A stretch of 62,755 nucleotides of DNA, taken from positions 1-62,755 of the forward strand of contig NZ_LDJP01000056.1 of NCBI RefSeq assembly GCF_001431505.1, in the 5' to 3' direction. How positions within the stretch are numbered: the stretch's first letter is position 1; every line of letters starts with the position of its first letter. The stretch comes from Stenotrophomonas daejeonensis (lineage in GTDB: Bacteria > Pseudomonadota > Gammaproteobacteria > Xanthomonadales > Xanthomonadaceae). Shown here one piece after another: positions 16,337-25,604 of the stretch. Below the pieces are notes generated by a model, which was not told where the DNA came from, searched no databases, and saw nothing but the letters and a program-made list of their open reading frames with translations. The position numbers were made by a program, and so were the translations under genes.

Positions 16337-17127
16337 ACCGCCACCGGCGCCTTGATCGCCGGGTACGGGTCGTAGCCGTCGATGCGGATGTCGTCGAAGG
16401 TGAAACCGAACAGATCGGTCACCTCCGGGTTCAACCACAGTTTCGGCAAGACGCGCGGTTCGCGCGAAAGCTGTTCGCGGGCCTGTTGGTAATGGTTGGA
16501 ATACAGGTGCGCGTCGCCCAGCGTGTGCACGAAATCACCCACGCCCAGCCCGGTGGCGCGGGCCACCATGTGCGTGAGCAGCGCGTAGCTGGCGATGTTG
16601 AACGGCACGCCGAGGAAGATGTCGCCGCTGCGCTGGTACAGCTGGCAGCTCAACCGGCCGTCGACCACGTAGAACTGGAACAGGCTGTGACACGGCATCA
16701 GCGCCATCTGCGGCAGTTCGCCGACGTTCCAGGCGCTGACCAGCAGCCGCCGCGAATCCGGGTTGCGCCTGATCTCCTCGACCAGCCATTGCATCTGGTC
16801 GATCTCGTTGCCATCGGGGCCGGTCCAGCGCCGCCACTGCTTGCCGTAGACCGGGCCGAGGTCGCCGTTTTCGTCGGCCCATTCGTCCCAGATGCTGACG
16901 CCGTTGTCCTTGAGGTAGGCGATGTTGGTGTCGCCCTTCAGGAACCACAGCAGCTCGTGGATGATCGAGCGCAGGTGCAGCTTCTTGGTGGTGACCAGCG
17001 GGAAGCCTTCGTTCAGGTCGAAGCGCATCTGCCAGCCGAACACGCTGCGGGTGCCGGTACCGGTACGGTCGGCCTTCTCCGCGCCGTGTTCGAGCACGTG
17101 CGCAAGCAGGTCGAGGTATTGCCTCAC
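16333..17127 (-). CDS. thyA: Thymidylate synthase ThyA
   Basis: ThyA converts dUMP to dTMP using methylene-tetrahydrofolate, producing the dihydrofolate that FolA recycles. The 264-residue length equals the standard bacterial enzyme. Motifs include [12 protein letters not shown], the catalytic-cysteine region [33 protein letters not shown] and [19 protein letters not shown] at the C-terminus. The start is GTG at 17127 with a strong GGAGGTGA site five bases upstream. It follows lgt by 46 bases and overlaps folA. Confidence 0.97.
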   Translation of the reverse strand: MRQYLDLLAHVLEHGAEKADRTGTGTRSVFGWQMRFDLNEGFPLVTTKKLHLRSIIHELLWFLKGDTNIAYLKDNGVSIWDEWADENGDLGPVYGKQWRRWTGPDGNEIDQMQWLVEEIRRNPDSRRLLVSAWNVGELPQMALMPCHSLFQFYVVDGRLSCQLYQRSGDIFLGVPFNIASYALLTHMVARATGLGVGDFVHTLGDAHLYSNHYQQAREQLSREPRVLPKLWLNPEVTDLFGFTFDDIRIDGYDPYPAIKAPVAV

Positions 17128-17173
17128 TTTTCACCTCCAGCAACGAGCTTGTTTTTCGCCGCCGGCGAAGGCC

Positions 17174-18079
17174 TCATGCCTTGTCCTCCGTCGGCGGCAG
17201 CGGCTGCAGGGTCGGCGCGCGCCGCGACAGCCACAGCAGGGCGATGCCCAGCGCGACCAGCGGCAGGCTCAGCAGCTGGCCGCGGGTGAACCAGCCGAAG
17301 GCCAGGTAGACGCCGTTGTCGGGCATGCGCACGAACTCGACGAGGAAGCGGAAGCAGCCGTACAGCAGCGCGAACAGGCCGGACACGGCATAACGGGCAC
17401 GCGGCTTCATCGAGAACGTCCACAGCACCGCGAACATCACCAGCCCTTCCAGCAGCGCTTCGTACAGCTGCGAAGGATGGCGCGCGTACTGGTCGAGCAG
17501 GCCGGCGGCGTAGTCCTGGCGGATCTGCGCAGCCGACATCAGCTGCTCCATCGTCGGCAGCCCGGCCGGCACGTCCTTGAGCGGCGCATGCGGGAACACC
17601 ACGCCCCAGCCGGCCTGGGTGAACTTGCCCCACAACTCGCCGCCGACGAAGTTTCCGAGGCGGCCGAAGCCCAGCCCCAGCGGCACCAGCGGCGCGACGA
17701 AATCGAGGGTGTCGAAGTAATGCAGGCGGTGCTTGCGGGTCCACCACCAGCCGGCGGCCATCACCCCGAGCAGGCCGCCGTGGAAGCTCATGCCGCCCTC
17801 CCACACCCGCAGCAGTATCAGCGGGTTGTGCAGGAACTCGGAGGTCGCATAGAACAGCATGTAGCCGATGCGCCCGCCCAGCACCACGCCGAGCATGGCG
17901 TAGAACAACAGGTCGGAGAAACCGTTCATGTCCACGCCCGGCAGGCGTCCGGCACGGACGCGGCTGCGCCCCAGCCACCAGGCGGCGGCGAACCCGAGCA
18001 GGTACATGATGCCGTACCAGTGCACCTTGATCGGCCCCAGTGAGAAGGCGATGGGGTCGATGTCGTGGAGGTAGATCAT
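17174..18079 (-). CDS. lgt: Phosphatidylglycerol-prolipoprotein diacylglyceryl transferase Lgt
   Basis: Lgt adds diacylglycerol to the lipobox cysteine of prolipoproteins in the inner membrane, the first step of lipoprotein maturation. The 301-residue protein has about seven membrane spans, the signature [13 protein letters not shown] near residues 145-157, [11 protein letters not shown] and HPSQLYEA. The start at 18079 ([16 protein letters not shown]) matches family N-termini. The lgt-thyA order is the common gammaproteobacterial arrangement. Confidence 0.96.
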   Translation of the reverse strand: MIYLHDIDPIAFSLGPIKVHWYGIMYLLGFAAAWWLGRSRVRAGRLPGVDMNGFSDLLFYAMLGVVLGGRIGYMLFYATSEFLHNPLILLRVWEGGMSFHGGLLGVMAAGWWWTRKHRLHYFDTLDFVAPLVPLGLGFGRLGNFVGGELWGKFTQAGWGVVFPHAPLKDVPAGLPTMEQLMSAAQIRQDYAAGLLDQYARHPSQLYEALLEGLVMFAVLWTFSMKPRARYAVSGLFALLYGCFRFLVEFVRMPDNGVYLAFGWFTRGQLLSLPLVALGIALLWLSRRAPTLQPLPPTEDKA

Positions 18080-18196
18080 GCGTAAGGGCCCGGCGGACAA
18101 GCGCCTATTCTCGGGGCAGCGCCCGCGGGGCTCAACCCACGACCGGTACCCGCCATCGAATGCCCGCCACCCGGTCCGGCACCCACGGATGCGGGG

Positions 18197-18217
18197 AGGG
18201 CCGGCATTGCCGGCCCT
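18197..18217 (-). terminator. Possible terminator hairpin downstream of the TerC-family gene
   Basis: AGGGCCGGC / ATT / GCCGGCCCT forms a 9-bp stem seven bases after the stop of the TerC-family gene. There is no clear U-run on the minus strand, so it could instead be an isolated palindrome. Confidence 0.45.
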
Positions 18218-18224
18218 TCGTCCA

Positions 18225-18974
18225 TCACCAGTCGCCGGCGCCCGGTACCTGGTGCGCCTTGGCACGGCGCCGCATCAGCAGGTTCAGCCACTCCACCAGC
18301 ACCGAGAAGCCCATCGCCGCGTAGATGTAGGGCTTGGGCACGTGCACGTCCACGCCGTCCAGCACCAGCACCACGCCGACCAGCAGGATGAAGGCCAGCG
18401 CCAGCATCTTCACCGTCGGGTTGGCGTCGATGAAGCGGCCCAGCGGGTTGGCCGCCAGCAGCATCATCGCCACCGCCAGCAGGATGGCGCACACCATCAC
18501 CGGCACGTGGTCGGCGATGCCGACGGCGGTGATCACCGAATCCAGCGAGAACACGATGTCGATCACCGCGATCTGCGCGATCACCATGCCGAACACGGCC
18601 GAGGCCTTGGTGGTGGTGGGATCCTCGTCCTCGCCGCCGCTGATCAGCTCGCGGATTTCCTTCACGCCCTTGTAGAGCAGGAACAGCCCACCGAGGATCA
18701 GCACCAGGTCGCGGATCGAGATGCCCATGCCGGCCACCGTGAACAGGTTGTTGTCCATGTGCGCCAGGTAAGCCAGCGACACCAGCAGCGCGATGCGGGT
18801 GATGCAGGCCACGGCGATGCCCAGGCGCCGCGCCGACGACCGCCGCTCCTCGGGCAGGCGGCTGACCGCGATGGAAATGAACACCAGGTTGTCGATGCCG
18901 AGCACGATTTCCAGTGCGCTGAGCGTGAACAGGGTCAACCAGACGTTTGGGTCGGCAAGAAATTCAAGGGACAT
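18225..18974 (-). CDS. TerC family integral membrane protein
   Basis: A 249-residue inner-membrane protein with seven or so hydrophobic spans. The acidic membrane motifs typical of TerC/Alx proteins are visible: [15 protein letters not shown] in the first span and [16 protein letters not shown] after the acidic loop [11 protein letters not shown]. Family members are linked to tellurite resistance and manganese or other metal handling; the substrate here is unknown. It is transcribed alone, 145 bases upstream of lgt. Confidence 0.92.
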   Translation of the reverse strand: MSLEFLADPNVWLTLFTLSALEIVLGIDNLVFISIAVSRLPEERRSSARRLGIAVACITRIALLVSLAYLAHMDNNLFTVAGMGISIRDLVLILGGLFLLYKGVKEIRELISGGEDEDPTTTKASAVFGMVIAQIAVIDIVFSLDSVITAVGIADHVPVMVCAILLAVAMMLLAANPLGRFIDANPTVKMLALAFILLVGVVLVLDGVDVHVPKPYIYAAMGFSVLVEWLNLLMRRRAKAHQVPGAGDW

Positions 18975-19007
18975 TCGGAAAATCCTTCAATAGAACCGGG
19001 GCTGCAT

Positions 19008-19388
19008 TCAGGACAGGCGGGGCAGCAGGATCAGGCCCCAGCACAGCAGCACGTTCACCATCAGCACGAATACCGCCGCCGAGCCCATGTCCTTGGCGCG
19101 GCCGGCCAGCACGTGGAATTCGGGGCCGTAGCGTTCGATCACCGCCTCGATGGCGGAATTGGCCAGCTCCATCGCCATCACCAGCAGCATCGAGCCGACC
19201 AGCAGCGCGCGTTCGACCGGGGTCTGCCCCAGCCACAACGCCAGCGGCGCCAGCAGCACGAACAGGTAGACCTCCAGCCGGAACGAGGACTCGTGCCGCC
19301 ACGCGGCCGCCAGCCCCTGCCAGGACCAGATCGCGGCCTTCACTATCCGCCCCGGCCCGCGTGGCAGGTTGCCTATTTCGTCAGCCAT
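19008..19388 (-). CDS. dgkA: Diacylglycerol kinase DgkA
   Basis: DgkA phosphorylates diacylglycerol to phosphatidic acid at the inner membrane and recycles lipid left by envelope glycan synthesis. The 126-residue protein has three membrane spans. It also has AAAWRHESSFRLE, the core signature MELANSAIEAVIERYG and GRAKDMGSAAV. The start is ATG 19388 (MADEIGNLPRG); longer readings run into low-complexity sequence. Its stop lies 33 bases upstream of the TerC-family start on the same strand. Confidence 0.94.
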   Translation of the reverse strand: MADEIGNLPRGPGRIVKAAIWSWQGLAAAWRHESSFRLEVYLFVLLAPLALWLGQTPVERALLVGSMLLVMAMELANSAIEAVIERYGPEFHVLAGRAKDMGSAAVFVLMVNVLLCWGLILLPRLS

Positions 19389-19526
19389 GCGCGCGGCTCC
19401 GGGGGGACCGGAAGGGGCGGGAACGGGAGAACACCATGCGGACGACCGTGACGGAGGAGCAACGCGGGATTCTGCCACAGGCGCCCGGCGACCGCCTTGC
19501 CACGGCAGCCGCCGGCGTTTCCATGC

Positions 19527-19598
19527 GTGGATGCGGGGCTTGCGCCGCGCTGGCGGTTTTCCGGCCGGAACCCCATGCGGGGCAAGCCCCACAACTAC
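19527..19598. repeat. Decayed GTAG palindrome doublet (GCGGGG type)
   Basis: The left arm is GTGGATGCGGGGCTTGC and the right arm ends CCCCACAACTAC. Both ends carry substitutions relative to the intact copies at 31366 and 43946, and a GGTTTTCCGGCCGGAACC linker joins them. It lies in the 235-base spacer between dgkA and the sensor kinase gene, which otherwise shows nothing recognisable. Confidence 0.65.
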
Positions 19599-19623
19599 GG
19601 AGGGGCTTGGGTTCCCCGGCCCG

Positions 19624-20898
19624 TCAGGCGAAGCGCACGGTGGCGGTGGTGCCCCGCTCCGGCTCGCTTTCCAGCTCGATCTTCCAGCCGAAGCGCTCGC
19701 ACAGCCGGTGCACGATGGGCATGCCCAGCCCGTGGCCCTCGCGGCGCTCCGGCACGGCGCGGAAGAACGGCTCGAAGACCCGCGACAGCGCCTCGGGCGA
19801 CATGCCGATGCCGGTATCGCGCACCACCAGCCGGTCGGCCTCGACCTCGACCTCGACGTGGCCGGCGTCGGTGTAGTTGCAGGCGTTGCGCAGCAGGTTG
19901 CCGACCACCACGTGCAGCACCTGCGGCGGCACCCGCAGCAGGCACGGCGCGTTGATGTGCAGGCGCAGCTCCAGCGGGCGCCCGGCCAGGCCGACCTCGG
20001 CGCTGGCCGCCTCGCGGCGCACGACGTCGCCGACGTCGACCCACTCGGACTGCGGCTCGATGTTGGCCTCGCGCGCCAGGATCAGCAGCGCGTCGATCAG
20101 CGCCTCCATGTCGCGGCCGGCGCGCTGGATGCGCAGCAGGCTGCGCTGCAGCACCGGGCCGGCTTCCTCGCCGGCATCGATCGCCATTTCGCAGGCCATG
20201 CGGATCACGGTCAGCGGCGTGCGCAGCTCGTGGCTGGCGTCACGGGTGAAATTGCGCTCGCGCACCACCTGGTCGCCGATGCGCCCGGCCATGCCGTGCA
20301 GCGCCGCGGCCAGTTGCCGCACCTCGCCCTGCACGTCGGCCGGCAGCCGCGCCGGCGCCAGCTCGCTGGCGTCCGGGTAGCGCGGGTCCCATTGCGACAC
20401 CCGCCGCGCCAGCCACACCAGCGGCGACACCGCGCGGTGCGAGGCGCGGTAGGTCAGCCACGACGCGCCGTAGATCGCCAGCAGCACCAGCAGCACCGGC
20501 ACCACGCCGAACCAGAACGCCAGCCATTGCGCCTGCGAGCGCAGGAACACCAGGTACAGGCGCCCGGCCGGGGACTGGTCCACCAGCACCAGTTGCCCGG
20601 CTTCGCGCAGGTCGTGGAAACCCGGCTGCAGCGCGCGCAGCGGCGGCGGCAGGTTCAGCGGCGAGCCGCCGGTTTCGAGCAGGTAGCCGCGCAGGTGGCG
20701 GGTATTGGGCGGCGGCTGCGCCGGCGAGGCCGCGTGCAGCTCCCAGTAATGCGCGGCCTCTTCCTGCAGGACCGTGTTGACCAGCCCGAACTTGACCACC
20801 AGCAGCACCAGGTAGCCGCCCAGCAGCGCCGCGAGGCTGGCCAGCAGCGTCTGCAGCAGAAACGCGGTCCTGATCTTGCGTGGCAAGCCGTGCAGCAT
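19624..20898 (-). CDS. OmpR-partner type sensor histidine kinase
   Basis: A 424-residue inner-membrane kinase. A transmembrane helix near residues 15-37 and a second near 128-150 flank a short periplasmic sensor. The cytoplasmic part has the phosphoacceptor motif RDASHELRTPLTVIR (His near 219), N-box VVVGNLLRNACNYT, G1 DTGIGMS, the F-box VFEPFFRA and G2 GHGLGMPIV. It follows its response regulator by 90 bases, with the regulator promoter-proximal. The periplasmic input (Pro-rich, with GGSPLNLPPPLRAL) gives no hint of the signal. Confidence 0.93.
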   Translation of the reverse strand: MLHGLPRKIRTAFLLQTLLASLAALLGGYLVLLVVKFGLVNTVLQEEAAHYWELHAASPAQPPPNTRHLRGYLLETGGSPLNLPPPLRALQPGFHDLREAGQLVLVDQSPAGRLYLVFLRSQAQWLAFWFGVVPVLLVLLAIYGASWLTYRASHRAVSPLVWLARRVSQWDPRYPDASELAPARLPADVQGEVRQLAAALHGMAGRIGDQVVRERNFTRDASHELRTPLTVIRMACEMAIDAGEEAGPVLQRSLLRIQRAGRDMEALIDALLILAREANIEPQSEWVDVGDVVRREAASAEVGLAGRPLELRLHINAPCLLRVPPQVLHVVVGNLLRNACNYTDAGHVEVEVEADRLVVRDTGIGMSPEALSRVFEPFFRAVPERREGHGLGMPIVHRLCERFGWKIELESEPERGTTATVRFA

Positions 20899-20988
20899 TA
20901 CAGCCTTCCCCCTTGTCGCGCACGGCCGGAGCCACTACCGCAGCGGCCATGTCCGCCCGCGTCGCGCCCTGCCCTGCCCATTGCGGCA

Positions 20989-21702
20989 TCAGCCCATCGG
21001 CTGGGCGATGTCGGCAACGCGGTAGCCGGCGCTCTGCACGGTGTGCAGCAGCGGCCGGTCGAACGGCTTGTCGATGATCTTGCGCAGGTTGTAGAGGTGG
21101 CTGCGCAGGGTGTCCGAGTCGGGCAGGCCATTGCCCCAGATCTCGCGCTCGATCTCCTGCCGGGTCACCACCCGCGGCGACTCGCGCATCAGGATGGTCA
21201 GCAGGCGCAGGCCAATGGGCGAGAGCTGCAGCTCGATGCCGGCGCGGGTGGCGCGCATGCTCACCGGGTCCAGCACCAGGTCGGCCACCTTCAGCACCTC
21301 GGCACCCACCTGGCGGCGTTCGCGGCGGATCAGCGCGCGCAGGCGCGCTTCCAGCTCCTGTATCGCGAACGGCTTGGTCAGGTAGTCGTCGGCGCCGCAG
21401 CCCAGCCCGGTGAGCTTGTCGTCGAGGGTGTCGCGCGCGGTCAGCATCAGCACCGGCGTGGACTTGCGCGCCTCGCTGCGCAGGCGGCGGCAGACCTCCA
21501 GGCCGTCCAGCCGCGGCAGCATCAGGTCCAGCACGATCACGTCGTAGCTGTTCTCGGCGGCCAGCCGGTAGCCGTCCAGGCCATCGACCGCGTAGTCCAC
21601 CTCGAAGCCACGCCCTTCCAGGTACTCGCCGATCATCTCGGAGATGTTGCGGTTGTCCTCGATGACCAGCACCAGTCCGGACGATTCCTTGGTCTGTCGC
21701 AT
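20989..21702 (-). CDS. OmpR/PhoB-family response regulator
   Basis: The 237-residue regulator has a receiver domain (LVLVIEDNRNISEM, phosphoacceptor in VIVLDLMLPRLDG, LTKPFAIQEL) and a C-terminal winged helix ending in LRSHLYNLRKIIDKPF and HTVQSAGYRVADI. The start at 21702 has GGAGG upstream. It is similar in layout to ColR/PhoP-type regulators. The kinase gene follows, and two TGTGAAG direct repeats upstream may be its own binding site. Confidence 0.93.
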   Translation of the reverse strand: MRQTKESSGLVLVIEDNRNISEMIGEYLEGRGFEVDYAVDGLDGYRLAAENSYDVIVLDLMLPRLDGLEVCRRLRSEARKSTPVLMLTARDTLDDKLTGLGCGADDYLTKPFAIQELEARLRALIRRERRQVGAEVLKVADLVLDPVSMRATRAGIELQLSPIGLRLLTILMRESPRVVTRQEIEREIWGNGLPDSDTLRSHLYNLRKIIDKPFDRPLLHTVQSAGYRVADIAQPMG

Positions 21703-21725
21703 GCAGCCTCCCAATTCTTCAGCTT

Positions 21726-21765
21726 TGTGAAGGATGCCGGCCGGCAGGTGCACCGGATGTGAAGA
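21726..21765. promoter_or_regulatory. Two direct TGTGAAG repeats upstream of the response regulator
   Basis: TGTGAAGG at 21726 and TGTGAAGA at 21758 are direct repeats 32 bases apart, about three helical turns, in the 138-base divergent spacer between the regulator and the DUF486 gene. They resemble half-sites of OmpR-family regulators; autoregulation is an inference. Confidence 0.35.
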
Positions 21766-21840
21766 AACCCTGTCGTGGCCGGCGGCCGGAAACGCCACCG
21801 CGCCGCCCTATGCTATGCGCCCCTTCCGCCGGAACCGGAC

Positions 21841-22194
21841 ATGGCCGCCGCGCCTTTCACCACCTACCTGTATCCCGTGCTGTTGCTGGTGGCCAGCAAC
21901 GTGTTCATGACCATTGCCTGGTACGGGCACCTGAAGTTCCGCGCCGCGCCGCTGGCGCTGGTGGTGCTGGTCAGCTGGGGCATCGCCTTCTTCGAGTACT
22001 GCCTGCAGGTGCCGGGCAACCGGCTCGGCGCGGCGGTCTATTCGGCGCCGCAGCTCAAGGGCATGCAGGAGGTCATCACCCTGCTGGTGTTCGCCGGGTT
22101 CTCGGCCAGCTACCTCGGGCAGCCGCTGAAATGGAACCACTGGGCCGCGTTCGCGCTGATCGCGCTGGCGGCGCTGCTGATGTTCAAGGAGTGA
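21841..22194 (+). CDS. DUF486 family small membrane protein
   Basis: A 117-residue protein with four hydrophobic spans (YLYPVLLLVASNVFMTIAWY, LALVVLVSWGIAFFEYCL, EVITLLVFAGFSASYL, AAFALIALAALLMF) and the DUF486 loop QVPGNRLG. DUF486 proteins look like relatives of small drug/metabolite transporters; no function is established. It is transcribed divergently from the two-component pair. The ATG at 21841 puts the first span at the N-terminus, and an upstream start is unlikely. Confidence 0.88.
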   Translation: MAAAPFTTYLYPVLLLVASNVFMTIAWYGHLKFRAAPLALVVLVSWGIAFFEYCLQVPGNRLGAAVYSAPQLKGMQEVITLLVFAGFSASYLGQPLKWNHWAAFALIALAALLMFKE

Positions 22195-22201
22195 AACCAC
22201 G

Positions 22202-22247
22202 GCCACGCCGCCGGAGCCGGGCGCTGCCCGGCCCGCGACGGCGTGGC
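22202..22247. terminator. Bidirectional hairpin between convergent genes
   Basis: GCCACGCCG (22202-22210) pairs with CGGCGTGGC (22239-22247), with an inner CCGGGC/GCCCGG stem. It lies between the convergent DUF486 and DUF6607 genes. There is no long T-run on either side, so termination is likely but not certain. Confidence 0.5.
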
Positions 22248-22255
22248 TGCGGTGC

Positions 22256-23191
22256 TCAGCCTTCGCCGGGCGCCTTCTCGACATGGGCGGCGAACACCGC
22301 GTCGATCTGCTGGTCGGCCACCTTCCCGCCGGCCTGCACCTCGTCGGCCTGGGTGAACAACGGGATGATCATCGCCATGCCGTCGACCTTGGTCTTCAGG
22401 TGCACGCCCGGCGCCTGGCCGAGGAAAGCGTCCCAGTGCCGGCGCACCTTCGCCCAGTAGCCGGCGGTGGCGTTCCAGTAGTCGCGGGCCGGGGTGAAGT
22501 CCACGTCGGTGCTGCGCACGTAGTCGTTGAAACCGAACTCGCGCGCGATTTCCTGCTGCGTGCCGTCGGCGTTGCGCTGCACCTTGGTATTGAACTGCTC
22601 GTGGGTCCAGCCCTCGGGCGTGAGCGTGTGCCGGTTGACCATTGCCAGCGCGTTGTAGTCGCTGCGGCGGGTGTATTCGCGGCGCGGCAGCGGGCGCCAG
22701 CCCGGGTCGCTGGTCCAGCTCGGCACGCCGTTGTCGTAGCTCCACCTGCCGGTGCCGCAGTAGCGCGGGGCGTCGCTGACCTCGTACACGCACTGGGTCC
22801 ACGCGCCCTGGTTGATCGCGGCGGGAATGGCGCGCACCTGCCAGATCTGGTCGGCGCTGAATTCGAAGCGATTCGGCGCCTGGTAGGTCCAGCCCTGGCG
22901 CCAGTGCTTGGTGACGTGGCCGCTCTTCGGGTCCACCAGCAGGTGCTGCAGCACGACGCGGGTCGGCGTGTCCTCGACCACCACCACCAGCTCGTTGCCG
23001 CCGCTGCGCATCGCCGGGGCACGCTCGTAGCCAGGCTTGAGCAGCACGGTTTCGTCGAAGGCGAAGTCCACGGCGTACTCGCCCTGCATGCGCAGGATGG
23101 TGTCGTGGTCGCGGGCGATGTCGGCGGGCGCGGCGCTGGCGGCACCGGTGGCGGCGCACAACAGCAGCAGGCTGGCGTGATGCGGTTTCAT
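22256..23191 (-). CDS. DUF6607 family exported protein of the haem-uptake cluster
   Basis: A 311-residue protein with a signal peptide (ASLLLLCAATGAASA) and a periplasmic body rich in Trp/Tyr (KHWRQGWTYQAPNRFEF, YCGTGRWSYDNGVPSW). I recall this family as DUF6607; no biochemical function is known to me. It lies 77 bases downstream of the TonB haem receptor on the same strand, so a role in haem or iron handling is inferred. AAGGAA six bases before ATG 23191 supports that start over ATG 23209. Confidence 0.82.
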   Translation of the reverse strand: MKPHHASLLLLCAATGAASAAPADIARDHDTILRMQGEYAVDFAFDETVLLKPGYERAPAMRSGGNELVVVVEDTPTRVVLQHLLVDPKSGHVTKHWRQGWTYQAPNRFEFSADQIWQVRAIPAAINQGAWTQCVYEVSDAPRYCGTGRWSYDNGVPSWTSDPGWRPLPRREYTRRSDYNALAMVNRHTLTPEGWTHEQFNTKVQRNADGTQQEIAREFGFNDYVRSTDVDFTPARDYWNATAGYWAKVRRHWDAFLGQAPGVHLKTKVDGMAMIIPLFTQADEVQAGGKVADQQIDAVFAAHVEKAPGEG

Positions 23192-23268
23192 CGTGGGTTC
23201 CTTGTTCATGCGGGAAGAAGGCCGTCCGTGGCCGATGATGCTCCAACGGAGAGAGAAGCGGCAGGCGC

Positions 23269-25452
23269 TTACCAGGCCACCGACAGGCTGGCCGACAGCG
23301 TGCGCCCGGGGTTGCTGTAGCGGTCGAGCACGATGCTGGACGCGGCCAGGGTCGAGGCCAGGCTGGACCAGTCGATGTAGGCGCGGTCGGCGAGGTTGAA
23401 CACGCCGACGTTGACCGTGGCGCCCGGGGCGAACGTCCAGTGCGCCATCAGGTCGAGCACGCCGTAGCCGGCCGGGCGCCAGGCGCTGTCGCTGGCGACC
23501 CGGTCCTTGCGGCGGGCGAAGGTGCCGGCCAGTTCCACGCCCCAGTCGTCGCGGTCGTACATCAGCCCGAGCGTGCCGCGCAGTGGGTCCACCGAATCCA
23601 GCGGCAGGTCCTCGGTGCGGTTCTGGCCGCGCGACCATGCCGCCGCACCGCGCAGCGACCAGCCGGCCAGCGCCGGAGTCAGCTCACCGAAATCGACGCC
23701 GGCCTTCAGCTCGGCGCCGTGGATGCGGGCGTCGGCGATGTTCTGCGACTGGAACACCATCAGCCCCTGCGCATTGATGCCGACGTAGCGCTGCGACTCG
23801 ATGAAGTCGCGGTAGTCGTTCCAGTAGCCGCTCAGGCTGACGTAGGCGGCCGGCGCCAGGTAGCGCAGGCCCAGCTCCAGGCCATTGCTGGTTTCCGGCT
23901 TGAGGTCCGGGTTGGGGATGGCGGTGTAGCCGAACATCACGTTGGTGAAGCCGAGATTGACGTCGTTGTACGGCGGCGAGCGGAAGCCGTGCGCATAGCC
24001 GGCGAACAGCGACCACTGCTCGTCGAAGCGCCACACCATGCCCAGCTTCGGCGACACGCTGGTCTTGCGCAGCGAGGCGAGCACGACGCCGGGGTTGTCC
24101 TCGCTGAAGATCGCGTCGGCCTCGGGCGCGAGCCGGTAGTGGTCCACGCGCACGCCCGGCACCAGCGACACGCGGCCGCTTGCGAAGCGCATTTCGTCCT
24201 GCGCGTACAGGCCCAGCTCGGTGGTCTTGCTGATCGGGAAATCGCGCACCGGGAAGACGTCGGGCAGGACCGTGCTGCTGGTGCTGCCATCGGCCAGCAC
24301 CTGGTAGCCGTCGCGCTTCTGGCGGGTTTCGGTCCATGCGCCGTCGAAGCCCCAGGTCAGCGCATGCTCGACCGCGCCCGTGGCCAGGCCCTTGTCGAAC
24401 TGCGCCTGCGCGCCATGCACGCGCTGGTCGAAGTTGAACTCGCGATGGCGGCGGCTGCCGTTGGCGCGCGCCTCGTTGGTGACCTGCGTGGTCTCGCTGT
24501 CCTGCCGGTACAGCTGCCAGCGCAGGCTGTCGGCGAACGCGGCGTCCAGCGCGTCCATCTCGTGGGCGAAGGACACGCGGGCGCGGGTCTGCTTGTCGTG
24601 TGCGGCCATGCCGGTGGTGGTGGCGTGGTCGATCGCCGAATACACGTCGGTATCGGTGATGTCCTCGTTGCCCTCCACGGTCAGGCGGAAGCGCTGGCCC
24701 TCGTCCGGCGCGTACACCAGCTTGGACAGCACGCTGCGGCCGTCGCGGTCCTGCGGGTTCGGCGCGGTGCGGGTGTTGTCGAGGCTGCGCACCTCGCCCT
24801 TGTTGCCGGTTTCCTGCCCCTGCCGGTGGTTGGCGTTGACCATGCCGCTCCAGCGCTCGCCGCCGAAGGCGACGGTCGCCCCGCCCAGCAGGCCCTGCCA
24901 GTCGCCGTCGTAGCCGAACTTCAGGCCGACGTGGCTGCCCTTGCCGTCCTTCAGGTAGTCGGCCGGGTCCTTGGTGACGAAGGCGACCACGCCGCCGAGC
25001 GCGTCGGAGCCGTACAGCGAGCTGGCCGGGCCGCGCACGATCTCCACGCGCTTGAGCGTCTCCAGGTCGGTGAAGTTGCGGTTGGCGCTGGCGAAGCTGC
25101 CGATGTCGAAGCTCTTGGGCATGGCGATGCCGTCGGTCTGGATCAGCACGCGGTTGCCGTCCAGCCCGCGGATGCGGAAGCCGCCGAGGCCGAAGCGCGC
25201 CGCGCTGCGGGTCACCGAGATGCCCGGCTCGTAGCGGACCATGTCGTGGATGTCCTGCGCCAGCTGCCGGTCCAGCTGCTCACGGTCGATCACGTCGACG
25301 GTGGCGGCGACGTCGCTGACCGCGCGCTCGGTGCGGGTGGCGGTGACCTGCACGCGGTCGAAGTCGCGGGGTTCGGCCGGTGCCGCGGTTTCGGCATGGG
25401 CAGGGGACAGCACCACCCACAGGGCGGCGCTCAGAATGGTGGGACGGATCAT
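23269..25452 (-). CDS. TonB-dependent haem/haemoglobin receptor
   Basis: An outer-membrane receptor importing haem or haem-protein-derived haem with TonB energy. The 727-residue precursor has a signal sequence, a TonB box region (FDRVQVTATRTERAVSD) and a plug domain with VEIVRGPASSLYGSDALGG. A 22-strand-type barrel ends in an aromatic terminus (SASLSVAW). The haem-receptor signature pair appears as GFRSPPYNDVNLGF and NPDLKPETSNGLELG, close to the FRAP...NPNL boxes. The ATG at 25452 begins the signal peptide; an upstream TTG would place nine extra residues before it. hemP precedes it. Confidence 0.93.
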   Translation of the reverse strand: MIRPTILSAALWVVLSPAHAETAAPAEPRDFDRVQVTATRTERAVSDVAATVDVIDREQLDRQLAQDIHDMVRYEPGISVTRSAARFGLGGFRIRGLDGNRVLIQTDGIAMPKSFDIGSFASANRNFTDLETLKRVEIVRGPASSLYGSDALGGVVAFVTKDPADYLKDGKGSHVGLKFGYDGDWQGLLGGATVAFGGERWSGMVNANHRQGQETGNKGEVRSLDNTRTAPNPQDRDGRSVLSKLVYAPDEGQRFRLTVEGNEDITDTDVYSAIDHATTTGMAAHDKQTRARVSFAHEMDALDAAFADSLRWQLYRQDSETTQVTNEARANGSRRHREFNFDQRVHGAQAQFDKGLATGAVEHALTWGFDGAWTETRQKRDGYQVLADGSTSSTVLPDVFPVRDFPISKTTELGLYAQDEMRFASGRVSLVPGVRVDHYRLAPEADAIFSEDNPGVVLASLRKTSVSPKLGMVWRFDEQWSLFAGYAHGFRSPPYNDVNLGFTNVMFGYTAIPNPDLKPETSNGLELGLRYLAPAAYVSLSGYWNDYRDFIESQRYVGINAQGLMVFQSQNIADARIHGAELKAGVDFGELTPALAGWSLRGAAAWSRGQNRTEDLPLDSVDPLRGTLGLMYDRDDWGVELAGTFARRKDRVASDSAWRPAGYGVLDLMAHWTFAPGATVNVGVFNLADRAYIDWSSLASTLAASSIVLDRYSNPGRTLSASLSVAW

Positions 25453-25482
25453 GGGGACCTGGAATCGATGGGCGAACAAGAC

Positions 25483-25530
25483 CCTTGGCGAAGCTGCCGG
25501 GTTGCGAATGCAACCCGACCGCTGCCAAGG
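25483..25530 (-). promoter_or_regulatory. Two-tier stem-loop between hemP and the haem receptor
   Basis: The outer stem CCTTGGC (25483-25489) pairs with GCCAAGG (25524-25530). The inner stem GGGTTGC (25499-25505) pairs with GCAACCC (25510-25516) around a GAAT loop. It ends 31 bases before the receptor start in the 152-base hemP-receptor spacer. It could set the ratio of the two products through attenuation or mRNA processing. Confidence 0.6.
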
Positions 25531-25604
25531 GGGGAGAGAACGTGCGATTCAGGCAGGCTGGGCGCGGCGAGGGCGCGCCGGCTGGCGGCGAATGCGGCCG
25601 GGAA

